64,000 bases of DNA from DATHBD01 sp035296325 (lineage in GTDB: Bacteria; Actinomycetota; Actinomycetes; Mycobacteriales; Micromonosporaceae), in assembly GCA_035296325.1 (NCBI GenBank), contig DATHBD010000081.1:62001-126000 (forward strand), given 5' to 3'. A model generated the notes under the pieces. It had not been told where the DNA came from. It did not search any database and saw nothing but the letters and a program-made list of their open reading frames with translations. The position numbers and the translations under genes were made by a program. Shown piece by piece: positions 35,872 through 42,890 of the stretch (position 1 is the stretch's first letter; each line of letters begins with the position of its first letter).

Positions 35872-36851
35872 GCGCCTCCCCGGCCGATCTGGACCGCAGT
35901 GACCCGGAAGGCGCCATCCGGCAGGCCGCCAAGCGCTGCTCCAACTGGGGCCGCTGGGGAGCCGACGATGTGCGCGGCACCATGAACTACCTGACCGAGG
36001 CGAAGCGCGTCGAGGCCTCCGCGCTGATCCGTCGCGGGGTCGCGTTCTCCCTCTCCCAACGCTTCGACATGGACGGCCCGCAGAAGGGCTGGCGGCGCCG
36101 CACCAACCCGGTCCACACCATGCTGGACACCGGCACCGACGCCGCGGCGGGCATCCAGGGATTCCCGCACGGTCTCGGCGGCGCGGACGACGTCATCGCC
36201 ATGCCGCTGCAGTGCTCGACCCAGTGGGACGGACTGGGCCACATCTTCGACCACGGCATCGCATGGAACGGTCGCCCGGCGGGCGAGGTCGTGACCAGCC
36301 TCGGCGACGCGCTCACCGGCATCGAGACCATCGCCGATGTGGTGGCCGGCCGGGGCGTCCTCCTGGACGTCGGCCGGGCGATCGGCACGGACGGTGAACT
36401 GCCGGACGGCTTCGCCATCACCACGGATGATCTCCAGGCGACCATCCGGCGGCAGGGCGCGTCGGCAGCTGTGGGGCGCGGCGACATCGTGCTGGTGCGC
36501 ACCGGTCGGCTCGCCCGGGCCCGACGCGAGGGTTGGGGCGACTACGCCGGCGGGGCGTCGCCCGGGCTGTCCTTCACCACCGCGGATTGGCTGCACGGCA
36601 CCGAGATCGCCGCGATCGCGACGGACACCTGGGGCTTCGAGGTCCGTCCCAACGAATTCGACGATGCCTTCCAACCGCTGCACCAGGTCGCCATCCCACA
36701 CATCGGCCTGTTCCTGGGCGAGATGTGGGACCTGGACGGGCTCGCCGCCGACTGCGCGCGCGACGGCGTCTACGACTTCTGGCTGACCGCGGCGCCGCTG
36801 CCGATCACCGGGGCGGTCGGGTCCCCGGTCAACCCGATCGCGGTCAAGTGA
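35868..36851 (+). CDS. Cyclase-family (kynurenine-formamidase-like) metal hydrolase
   Basis: 327 residues with a GTG start overlapping the previous stop. Cyclase fold (PF04199-like) with WGADDVRGTMNYLT near the N-terminus, CSTQWDGLGHIFDHG (about 118-132) in place of the usual HxGTHxDxPxH metal motif, and a late TDTWGFEV/IPHIGLFLGEMWDLD segment. In the changed motif Gln-Trp replaces the first His pair while Asp and a later His remain, as in a recognised actinobacterial subgroup (from memory). Members hydrolyse amides or lactones or act on ring-cleavage products. Exact reaction unknown. Confidence 0.82.
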   Translation: MSASPADLDRSDPEGAIRQAAKRCSNWGRWGADDVRGTMNYLTEAKRVEASALIRRGVAFSLSQRFDMDGPQKGWRRRTNPVHTMLDTGTDAAAGIQGFPHGLGGADDVIAMPLQCSTQWDGLGHIFDHGIAWNGRPAGEVVTSLGDALTGIETIADVVAGRGVLLDVGRAIGTDGELPDGFAITTDDLQATIRRQGASAAVGRGDIVLVRTGRLARARREGWGDYAGGASPGLSFTTADWLHGTEIAAIATDTWGFEVRPNEFDDAFQPLHQVAIPHIGLFLGEMWDLDGLAADCARDGVYDFWLTAAPLPITGAVGSPVNPIAVK

Positions 36852-36873
36852 GCGAGCCACGGGCGGCGACGCC

Positions 36874-37653
36874 ATGAGGGGGCGGCTGGCCGGCAAGGTT
36901 GCCATGATCACCGGAACCGCCGGCGGGCAGGGCAGGGCCGCGGCTCTGCTGTTCGCCGCCGAGGGCGCCACGGTGGTCGGCTGCGACGTGCGCGCCGCCG
37001 ACGCAGCCGAGACGGTCGAGTTGGTACGACATGCCGGCGGGATCATGACCAGCACCCACCCGCTCGACCTCACCGAGGAGCCCGCCGTTGCGGCATGGGT
37101 GGCGGACACCGTCGCGACGCACGGACGCATCGACATCGTCTACGCCAACGCCGCCGTCACCCGCTTCGCACCCATCGAGGAGGTCACCCTCGACGACTGG
37201 CACTTCGTCCTGCGCCACGAGCTGGACCTGGTATTTCTGCCCATCAAGCACGCATGGCGGCACCTCAGGCAATCTGCCGGCGCTGTCGTGCTCGTGGGTT
37301 CCACCGCCGGCATCGCCGGCTCCAGAACCAACACCCGCATCGCCCACACCGTCACCAAGGGCGGCATCGTCGCGCTCACCAAGCAACTGGCCGCCGAGGG
37401 CGCTCCCGACCGGATCCGGGTGAACTGCGTCAGCCCGGGCATGATCGAGACACCGGCCACCCGGGCCGACCTGCTCGCCGACGACCACCCGATGCGCGAC
37501 ATCGCCCGGCACATCCCGCTCGGCCGGATCGGCACCGCCGACGAGGTGGCGCGGTGTTCGATGTTCCTCGCCTCCGACGAAGCCTCGTACGTCACCGGGG
37601 CCAACCTCATCGTCGACGGCGGCTGGTCGGCCGTCCTGCCGGGCACGCCGTAG
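36874..37653 (+). CDS. Short-chain dehydrogenase/reductase (copy 2 in operon)
   Basis: 259 residues, 22 bp after the cyclase-family gene. Rossmann motif ITGTAGGQGRAAALLFAAEGA (Gln in place of Ile in the usual GxGIG, common in this subgroup), an Asp in VVGCDVRAAD, YANAAVTRF in place of NNAG, the catalytic Ser in VLVGSTAGIAG and a C-terminal IVDGGWSAV. The usual catalytic Tyr of YxxxK appears as HTVTKGGI, i.e. Tyr is replaced by His while Lys remains. That weakens a standard dehydrogenase assignment. Last gene of the operon. Confidence 0.82.
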   Translation: MRGRLAGKVAMITGTAGGQGRAAALLFAAEGATVVGCDVRAADAAETVELVRHAGGIMTSTHPLDLTEEPAVAAWVADTVATHGRIDIVYANAAVTRFAPIEEVTLDDWHFVLRHELDLVFLPIKHAWRHLRQSAGAVVLVGSTAGIAGSRTNTRIAHTVTKGGIVALTKQLAAEGAPDRIRVNCVSPGMIETPATRADLLADDHPMRDIARHIPLGRIGTADEVARCSMFLASDEASYVTGANLIVDGGWSAVLPGTP

Positions 37654-37702
37654 CGAGACCTCAACGTTCCGCCCGACGCCGCGCGGGTGGCATAGTGCCC
37701 TC

Positions 37703-38347
37703 ATGAGCGAGGATGGCCGCCGACGCCCGCTCTGGCTGGTCGTGACCGTCGCCATTGTCGGCGGGCTGCTGCTCGGCCCGGCTGACCTGCTCGCCCAGCG
37801 GACGCTTCCGTACCCCTGGGCGAACCTCGCCAATTCAAGCGCCGTCTGGGCGATCGGCGCCTGGGGCATGGGGGCATGGGTCGGCACCGGCCGGTGGCGG
37901 CCCGCGGTCGCGGGCGTCCTCCTGCTCTCGGTCGCCGTGGAGAGTTACCACCTGGCGGCCACGCTGGCGCACAACGACGCCGTCGCGAACCTGTGGAGCC
38001 CGACGACGGCGGTTTGGCTTTCCTTCGCTGTGATCGCTGGAGTGGTCTTCGGCACGGCGGGTGGCTGGTCGCGCGGCGGGGTCGGATGGCCGCGACTGGT
38101 GGGCGTCGCGCTGCCGGGCGCGGTGCTGCTCGCCGAGGCGGCGGTGCTGTGGTACCGCAGTGGAGGTGGCGACGCCGCGTACCGCACGGACAGCTTGCAG
38201 ACGGCCGGCATCGAGGCGGTCCTCGGGGTCCTCCTGTCGTTGGCGCTCGGGCGGACCGCCCGTCAGCGCCTCGGCGGCCTCGCAGCGAGCATTCCGCTCG
38301 CGGCCATCGGGTTCGGCGGGTTCCTCCTGGCCCAGTTCGGGCGCTGA
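37703..38347 (+). CDS. Multi-pass membrane protein (DUF6518-like)
   Basis: 214 residues with about six or seven hydrophobic segments (LVVTVAIVGGLLLGPADLLA, VWAIGAWGMGAWVG, AVAGVLLLSVAVESYHLAATL, WLSFAVIAGVVFGTAGG, LVGVALPGAVLLAEAAVLWY, AVLGVLLSLALG, IPLAAIGFGGFLLAQF). The WANLANSSAVWAIGAW region resembles DUF6518 proteins. No catalytic or transport motif is recognised. Confidence 0.7.
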   Translation: MSEDGRRRPLWLVVTVAIVGGLLLGPADLLAQRTLPYPWANLANSSAVWAIGAWGMGAWVGTGRWRPAVAGVLLLSVAVESYHLAATLAHNDAVANLWSPTTAVWLSFAVIAGVVFGTAGGWSRGGVGWPRLVGVALPGAVLLAEAAVLWYRSGGGDAAYRTDSLQTAGIEAVLGVLLSLALGRTARQRLGGLAASIPLAAIGFGGFLLAQFGR

Positions 38348-38377
38348 ACGTCGTTTCGCCGTCGCGGCGATGCGGTG

Positions 38378-39334
38378 TCAGTGCGGGGCCGTGCCCGCAC
38401 CAGCCGCGGTGGTGGACTTGCGGCGGTGCAGTGTGAACGTCATGACCAGCACGACCAGCGCGCCGACGATCAGCCCGAGGATCGCGCTGGCCACCGTGTT
38501 GACGAGCCAGCCGACCAGCCCACCGAGGACACCGGTGGCGTGGTGAGCCGCTTCCTCCACGTGGTGCACGGCGTCGTACAGGAAGTGCAGGCCCAGCTCG
38601 TCCGCGCCGATCAGCAGGATGTGCCCGCCCACCCACAGCATCGCGGCGGTGCCGACCACCGTCAGCACGGTGAGAACCACCGGCATCGCCCGCACCAGAC
38701 CCCGGCCGAATGCGGCGACGGCGCCGGACCGTTGCGACAGGCGCAGCCCGGCGTCGTCCATCCTGACGATCAGGGCCACAGCGCCGTACACCAGGACGGT
38801 CATGACGACCGCGACGAGGGCCAGGATGGCCAGGCGGGACGAGAATGCCTGGGCGATCACCTCATTGAGCGTGATGACCATGATCTCCGCCGACAGGATC
38901 AGGTCGGTCCGCACCGCGCCGGCCACCAGCGTCTTCTCGTCCTGCAGCTGCTCGGCGCCCGCGCCGTGGGCATCGTGATGGGCGATCCTGGCCCAGACCT
39001 TCTCCGCGCCTTCGTAACACAGGTAGGTGCCGCCGAGCATGAGGATCGGCGTGAGCAGCCAGGGCACGAACTGACTGAGCAGCAGCACCGCCGGCAGGAT
39101 GATGAGGAACTTGTTGCGCAGCGACCCCAGGGCAATGCGCTTGATGATCGGCAGCTCGCGCTCGGCGGCCAGGCTCCGCACGTACTGCGGTGTGACGGCG
39201 GCATCGTCGATGACGACGCCCGCCGCCTTGGCCCCGGCCTTCGCGGCGGCCGCCCCGATGTCGTCGACCGACGCGGCGGCCGCGCGAGCCAGCACGGCCA
39301 CGTCGTCCAGCAGGGCTACAAGTCCACCGGCCAA
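38378..39334 (-). CDS. DUF808 family inner-membrane protein
   Basis: 318 residues, TTG 39334 with AAAGGA eight bases upstream. The N-terminus (GGLVALLDDVAVLARAAAASVDDIGAAAAKAGAKAAGVVIDDAAVTPQYV) and the following LPIIKRIALGSLRNKFLIILPAVLLLS are characteristic of DUF808/YedI. Several further membrane segments follow, ending in a Lys/Arg-rich tail. Family function is unknown. Confidence 0.88.
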   Translation of the reverse strand: MAGGLVALLDDVAVLARAAAASVDDIGAAAAKAGAKAAGVVIDDAAVTPQYVRSLAAERELPIIKRIALGSLRNKFLIILPAVLLLSQFVPWLLTPILMLGGTYLCYEGAEKVWARIAHHDAHGAGAEQLQDEKTLVAGAVRTDLILSAEIMVITLNEVIAQAFSSRLAILALVAVVMTVLVYGAVALIVRMDDAGLRLSQRSGAVAAFGRGLVRAMPVVLTVLTVVGTAAMLWVGGHILLIGADELGLHFLYDAVHHVEEAAHHATGVLGGLVGWLVNTVASAILGLIVGALVVLVMTFTLHRRKSTTAAGAGTAPH

Positions 39335-39462
39335 GGGATCGTCCTTTCAAGTCGCGCAGAGTCGTGCCGGCCCATTGTCGCCCAGATCTGCGACCGAGGC
39401 ATGCCAGGGCCCGGTCGCCGGGTTGAGCGCTCGGAGCCGGGTCGGCTGCGGTAGTACCGCTG

Positions 39463-40326
39463 GTGGAGAATGCAGGGGTGGCTGCATCGGCCGGAGATCC
39501 TGGTGACCACGGCGCTCGGCCGCCGAGCGACCCGGTGGGCGACGTGGACCCATTCGTCGGCTCGTGGGGTTCTGGTCCATGGAAGTCGACCGTCGGCGTC
39601 CTGGTAATGGGTTGGGCGTACCGCCTGGCGCGGGTGGTCGGGCCGTACCCGGTCGTGGTTCTCACCCTGCTGATCGGCGCGGGGTCGGTGGTGGCGTTGA
39701 CCGCGACCTCGGCGGAGATCTACGAGGCGGTCGCCGAGGAGGACGGGGTAGCGAGCCTGGACCAGCCTGCCCTGCGGATTGCGGTCCGGCTGCGCGGCCC
39801 GGCCGTGAACGCCCTCGTCACCGCGTACACCGACCTTGGCGGCCCGGTGGGCATGTCAATTCTGGCCACCCTCGCCACCACCGCTTTGGCGGTATGGGCG
39901 CGGCGTTGGACGCCGGTGGTGCTGATGGCTGCCGCCACGGCGGGGTCGCTGTTGATGACGGTGGTGGGTAAGGGGTTGGTCGGGCGGATCCGGCCCCCGC
40001 TGGCGGAGGCGGTCCCGCCGTATGAGTCGTCGCCGGCCTTCCCCAGCGGGCACGCGCTCAATGCGGTGGTCGTGATGGGTGTGCTCGCGTACCTGCTGGT
40101 GCTGCGGCAGCGCCACTGGCGCAGCCGCGCACTTACCATCGCGGCGGCCGGAGCGTTCGCGGTGACCATGGGACTGAGCAGAGTCCTGCTGGGTCATCAC
40201 TGGCTTACCGATGTCCTCATGGCGTGGACGCTCGGACTGGCCTGGCTGGCAGTCGTCGTCGTCGCGCACCGGCTGTATCTGGCGATCCGGCACATCGGGA
40301 CAAGTCGGGTGCCAGGCGTCGGGTAA
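39463..40326 (+). CDS. PAP2-family membrane phosphatase
   Basis: 287 residues with about five or six membrane helices after a soluble Gly/Pro/Asp-rich leader of about 45 residues. The three phosphatase motifs are present: KGLVGRIRPP (about 169-178), SPAFPSGHALNAV (about 188-200) and SRVLLGHHWLTDVL (about 237-250). The enzyme probably dephosphorylates a lipid phosphate such as phosphatidate or a polyprenyl pyrophosphate on the outer membrane face. The start is uncertain because no ribosome-binding site precedes the GTG; a later start is possible. Confidence 0.88.
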   Translation: MENAGVAASAGDPGDHGARPPSDPVGDVDPFVGSWGSGPWKSTVGVLVMGWAYRLARVVGPYPVVVLTLLIGAGSVVALTATSAEIYEAVAEEDGVASLDQPALRIAVRLRGPAVNALVTAYTDLGGPVGMSILATLATTALAVWARRWTPVVLMAAATAGSLLMTVVGKGLVGRIRPPLAEAVPPYESSPAFPSGHALNAVVVMGVLAYLLVLRQRHWRSRALTIAAAGAFAVTMGLSRVLLGHHWLTDVLMAWTLGLAWLAVVVVAHRLYLAIRHIGTSRVPGVG

Positions 40327-40383
40327 CTCCCCTGCACCACGCAAGGCACCTGGCAACTACGGATGAGCGCGCTCGGCTGCCAC

Positions 40384-40429
40384 TAACTTTCCGTGATGGA
40401 AAGTTAAGCTACACTTTCCATCATGGAAA
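40384..40429. promoter_or_regulatory. Pair of operators with TTTCC-n5-GGAAA symmetry
   Basis: Site 1: TAACTTTCC (40384-40392), GTGAT, GGAAAGTTA (40398-40406), a perfect 9-bp inverted repeat. Site 2: CTTTCC (40414-40419), ATCAT, GGAAA (40425-40429), covering the ATG at 40423. The centres are 27 bp apart. They are likely bound by the winged-helix protein encoded at 41295-41627, closing a feedback loop. Confidence 0.6.
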
Positions 40430-41298
40430 ACCACTCGGCGGCGCCACCTCCGGTGAACCGGGATGCGGCGGTCGACGCGTTGACCGAGGTCGCCGAGCAA
40501 CACCACTTCGTCGCCGAGCGGCTCGGCCGGTACCAGTGGCGCTACCCGGTGCTGGGGGCCGTGCTCGGGGCCGCCGCGGCGTCCCTGATGTGGCGGAACC
40601 TGGTGTGGTTCGGCGTTGTGACGGTCCTGTTCATCGCCAGCATGCTTCCGTTGTTCGGCACGCCGGCCAGGCTCGGGGTGGTGCCGCGCGACGACGGCCG
40701 GGGCAGCAAAGGGCTTCTCGGCCTGAGCTGCCTCGCGCTCATGGCCACCCCGACGGTGGCGATGGCCGGGCCCTGGTGGACGCCCATTGCGGCTGGGATC
40801 TTCATCGCCGTCTTCGTGACCGCGTTCGGACGGGTGTGGCTTGCCGTTGTTCGCGCGGAGATGAGCCGGCCCGCCGAGATCGGACCCACCGGATGGCAAC
40901 GGCTGATCGAGCGCCTGGCCGGGACCGTCCGGTACCCCCCGCTCGCAGCGTTCGCCCTGGGCACCGCAACGGTCATGCTCGCCTCCGACCGGGTCGTGCT
41001 GAGTGGCGCCGCCCTGCTGGTGTACCTGGCGAGCGCGGCCGTCCTCCATGGAGTGCAGACGCGGATCGGGGAGATACCGCCGGACCGCCGGCCGTCCCGG
41101 CTCCGAATGTTCGTCCCCTACCCGGTGCTGATCTTCGCGCCCCATGTGATCTTGCTGCCGTTGTGGCCGAATGCCTGGTGGCCGGCGATCGCGACCGGAT
41201 TGGTCGTGGCGTGCACCGCGGTCGCCGTCGGGCGATGGCAGCGCTTCATGCTGCGCGCGACGTTGGCCGACCAGGAACGTCCGGGGGCGGGACGATGA
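40423..41298 (+). CDS. Multi-pass membrane protein of unknown function
   Basis: 291 residues with about seven or eight hydrophobic segments (YPVLGAVLGAAAASLM, LVWFGVVTVLFIASMLPLFG, GLLGLSCLALMATPTVAMAG, IAAGIFIAVFVTAFGRVWLAVV, PLAAFALGTATVMLASD, VLSGAALLVYLASAAVLHG, YPVLIFAPHVILLPLW, WPAIATGLVVACTAVAVG). No transporter signature is recognised. Its stop overlaps the following regulator gene by 4 nt and its start codon lies inside an operator, so the pair is a small autoregulated unit. Confidence 0.7.
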   Translation: MENHSAAPPPVNRDAAVDALTEVAEQHHFVAERLGRYQWRYPVLGAVLGAAAASLMWRNLVWFGVVTVLFIASMLPLFGTPARLGVVPRDDGRGSKGLLGLSCLALMATPTVAMAGPWWTPIAAGIFIAVFVTAFGRVWLAVVRAEMSRPAEIGPTGWQRLIERLAGTVRYPPLAAFALGTATVMLASDRVVLSGAALLVYLASAAVLHGVQTRIGEIPPDRRPSRLRMFVPYPVLIFAPHVILLPLWPNAWWPAIATGLVVACTAVAVGRWQRFMLRATLADQERPGAGR

Positions 41299-41627
41299 GC
41301 GACGGCGGAGGCTTCAACGAACTCATCCACGCCTCCAAACGACTTCGGATCTGTGCGCTGCTCGCCGCGACCGCGGCCGTCGAGTTCGCGACCCTGCGCG
41401 ACGCGCTCGAAGTCAGCGACTCGGTGCTCAGTAAGCACCTGTCGGCCCTGGAGGACGCCGGCTACATCAGCAGCCAACGGGAGAAGCGCGCCAAGCGGCT
41501 GCGGGTCTGGGTGTCGCTGACCCGGACCGGCCGCCAGGCGTACCAGGGGCACCTGGACGCGCTGCGGCAGATCACCCGGTCGGTACCGTCGGCGCCGACC
41601 ACCGGTGCTGACTCGCCGCCACCCTGA
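41295..41627 (+). CDS. Small winged-helix transcriptional regulator (MarR/ArsR-like, HTH_34 type)
   Basis: 110 residues from ATG 41295 in an ATGA overlap with the membrane protein. The sequence is a single winged helix: FNELIHASKRLRICALLAATAAVEFATLRDALEVSDSVLSKHLSALEDAGYISSQREKRAKRLRVWVSLTRTGRQAYQGHL. This is the one-domain family that often precedes or follows a membrane-protein gene it represses. An upstream extension of the same frame to 40224 is only a shadow of the membrane gene. It probably binds the two TTTCC-n5-GGAAA sites before 40423. Confidence 0.88.
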   Translation: MSDGGGFNELIHASKRLRICALLAATAAVEFATLRDALEVSDSVLSKHLSALEDAGYISSQREKRAKRLRVWVSLTRTGRQAYQGHLDALRQITRSVPSAPTTGADSPPP

Positions 41628-41939
41628 ACCGCCCCCGGCGGCAACCACACGCGACCGCGGTCGGAAGGGCAGAGCCGTCACAATTTCTCGCCTGCGAGCG
41701 ACGAGCGACGAGCGACGAGCGACGGCTGAGCTTGGGCGAAGTGCACCATCTCGTCGATAATGGTCGATGTAGTAAACCTTGCTCAAATCAAGCCGAGGCC
41801 GCTGATGCTAGCTTCACAGCGTCCTGGAGAATCGCCCGAAAACAATCAAACGCCCCGGTCTGGTCGACGCTGGCCGACGGCTTGCCCGGCGGCGCTTGTC
41901 GCTGTGGTGGGCTACGGACGGCGCGGTAAGGTCATGACC
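41628..41939. other. Intergenic region of lower GC
   Basis: About 310 bp. It holds the GAGCGAC tandem repeat (41696-41723), then AT-richer sequence (about 41735-41830) that could carry the promoter of the next gene. No convincing gene is seen. Confidence 0.55.
41696..41723 (+). repeat. 7-bp tandem repeat GAGCGAC x4
   Basis: Four perfect tandem copies of GAGCGAC, with partial copies at the edges, in the noncoding region before the acyltransferase-like gene. Confidence 0.9.
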
Positions 41940-42851
41940 ATGGAAGAGTCGGATCGGACATTGATTTCGCAGTCGCAGACTGACGAAGTGTCCAAGTGCA
42001 CGTTGACCCGCCTACCGGAGGCGGCGTATGCCAACGCACACGCCAGAAAAGGCGTCGTCGTGTACGAGCACAGGAACAGGTACTGGAGAAACTCCGAGCA
42101 ATTGGGCTCGTTGCTCGCCGTTCCAATTCATTGGATGGCGGAACTGACGCCCGACCAGGCCACGTTTCCAAAAGGACGTACGCTCGCGATCAAAGCGCGT
42201 ACCACCCATCCGGCGGAGCACAACGGCTCCTTCCATCTCTACCTCATCGACCCCACGACGTACAGCCTCCGCAGCATGAACAAGGGTGCCCGCAAGAACA
42301 TCAGGCGAGCGTGCCGCGCCGGCGTCACGGTTGAGTTGGCAACCCCTGAACTGCTGGAGCGAGAGGGTTACGAGGTGACGAGTGCGTCACTCAAGATGAG
42401 CCGGTACAGGAAGCCCCCGAGCAAGGCGGACTACCTGCGGAAGCTCCACAATGACACGTTCTTCGGCGGTCAGGGTGTGGTCCTGGCAGGAATGGTGCAC
42501 ACCGAAAAAGGTCGCAGGTTGGGCGGGATCATGACTGGTTCCGCGCTTGAGTCGATCGCGAACGCCGACGATATCTATACCGCCCCATGGGCGAGGGAAA
42601 GCAACGTCGGGCCGCGACTGGTGTACAGCTTCATGGAGATGTGCCAGCGGACGGACGGTATCGACACCATCGTCTACGGACGCGTGTCGAACGATCCTGA
42701 CCTGGAGGCTTTCAAGAGCAGGATGGGTTTCACCGCGACGGCCGTGCCGGCGAAGGTCGCGTTACGCCCGGGGATACGGCAGGCGGCTCACCTCACGCAA
42801 TCGGTAGGGCCTTTCGGGAAAATCCACGAGCGTCTTTATGGTCCCCGCTGA
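41940..42851 (+). CDS. GNAT/FemAB-like acyltransferase-fold protein
   Basis: 303 residues from ATG 41940 (AAGG about nine bases upstream). No family is certain. The middle (NGSFHLYLIDPTTYSLRSMNKGARKNIRRACRAGVTVELATPELLEREGYEV) and the end (LVYSFMEMCQRTDGIDTIVYGRVSNDPDLEAFKSRMGFTA) look like the second half of a GNAT or FemAB-like acetyl/aminoacyl transferase, where a family member pairs SMNKGARKNIRRA-type helices with an F...MGF end. Base composition is less GC-rich than in all its neighbours, and Lys, Asn and Ile are more frequent, which suggests recent acquisition. Confidence 0.6.
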   Translation: MEESDRTLISQSQTDEVSKCTLTRLPEAAYANAHARKGVVVYEHRNRYWRNSEQLGSLLAVPIHWMAELTPDQATFPKGRTLAIKARTTHPAEHNGSFHLYLIDPTTYSLRSMNKGARKNIRRACRAGVTVELATPELLEREGYEVTSASLKMSRYRKPPSKADYLRKLHNDTFFGGQGVVLAGMVHTEKGRRLGGIMTGSALESIANADDIYTAPWARESNVGPRLVYSFMEMCQRTDGIDTIVYGRVSNDPDLEAFKSRMGFTATAVPAKVALRPGIRQAAHLTQSVGPFGKIHERLYGPR

Positions 42852-42890
42852 CCAGCGGAAGCGGCGCTGACGAGCAGCGGGCGAAGCCGC

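Noticed and set aside
40224..41294. Upstream extension of the small winged-helix regulator frame
   Set aside because: The frame is open only because it shadows the membrane-protein gene. The real start is the ATGA overlap at 41295.
41696..41723. GAGCGAC repeats as a CRISPR or attachment site
   Set aside because: The unit is only 7 bp in direct tandem without spacers, so it is a simple sequence repeat.
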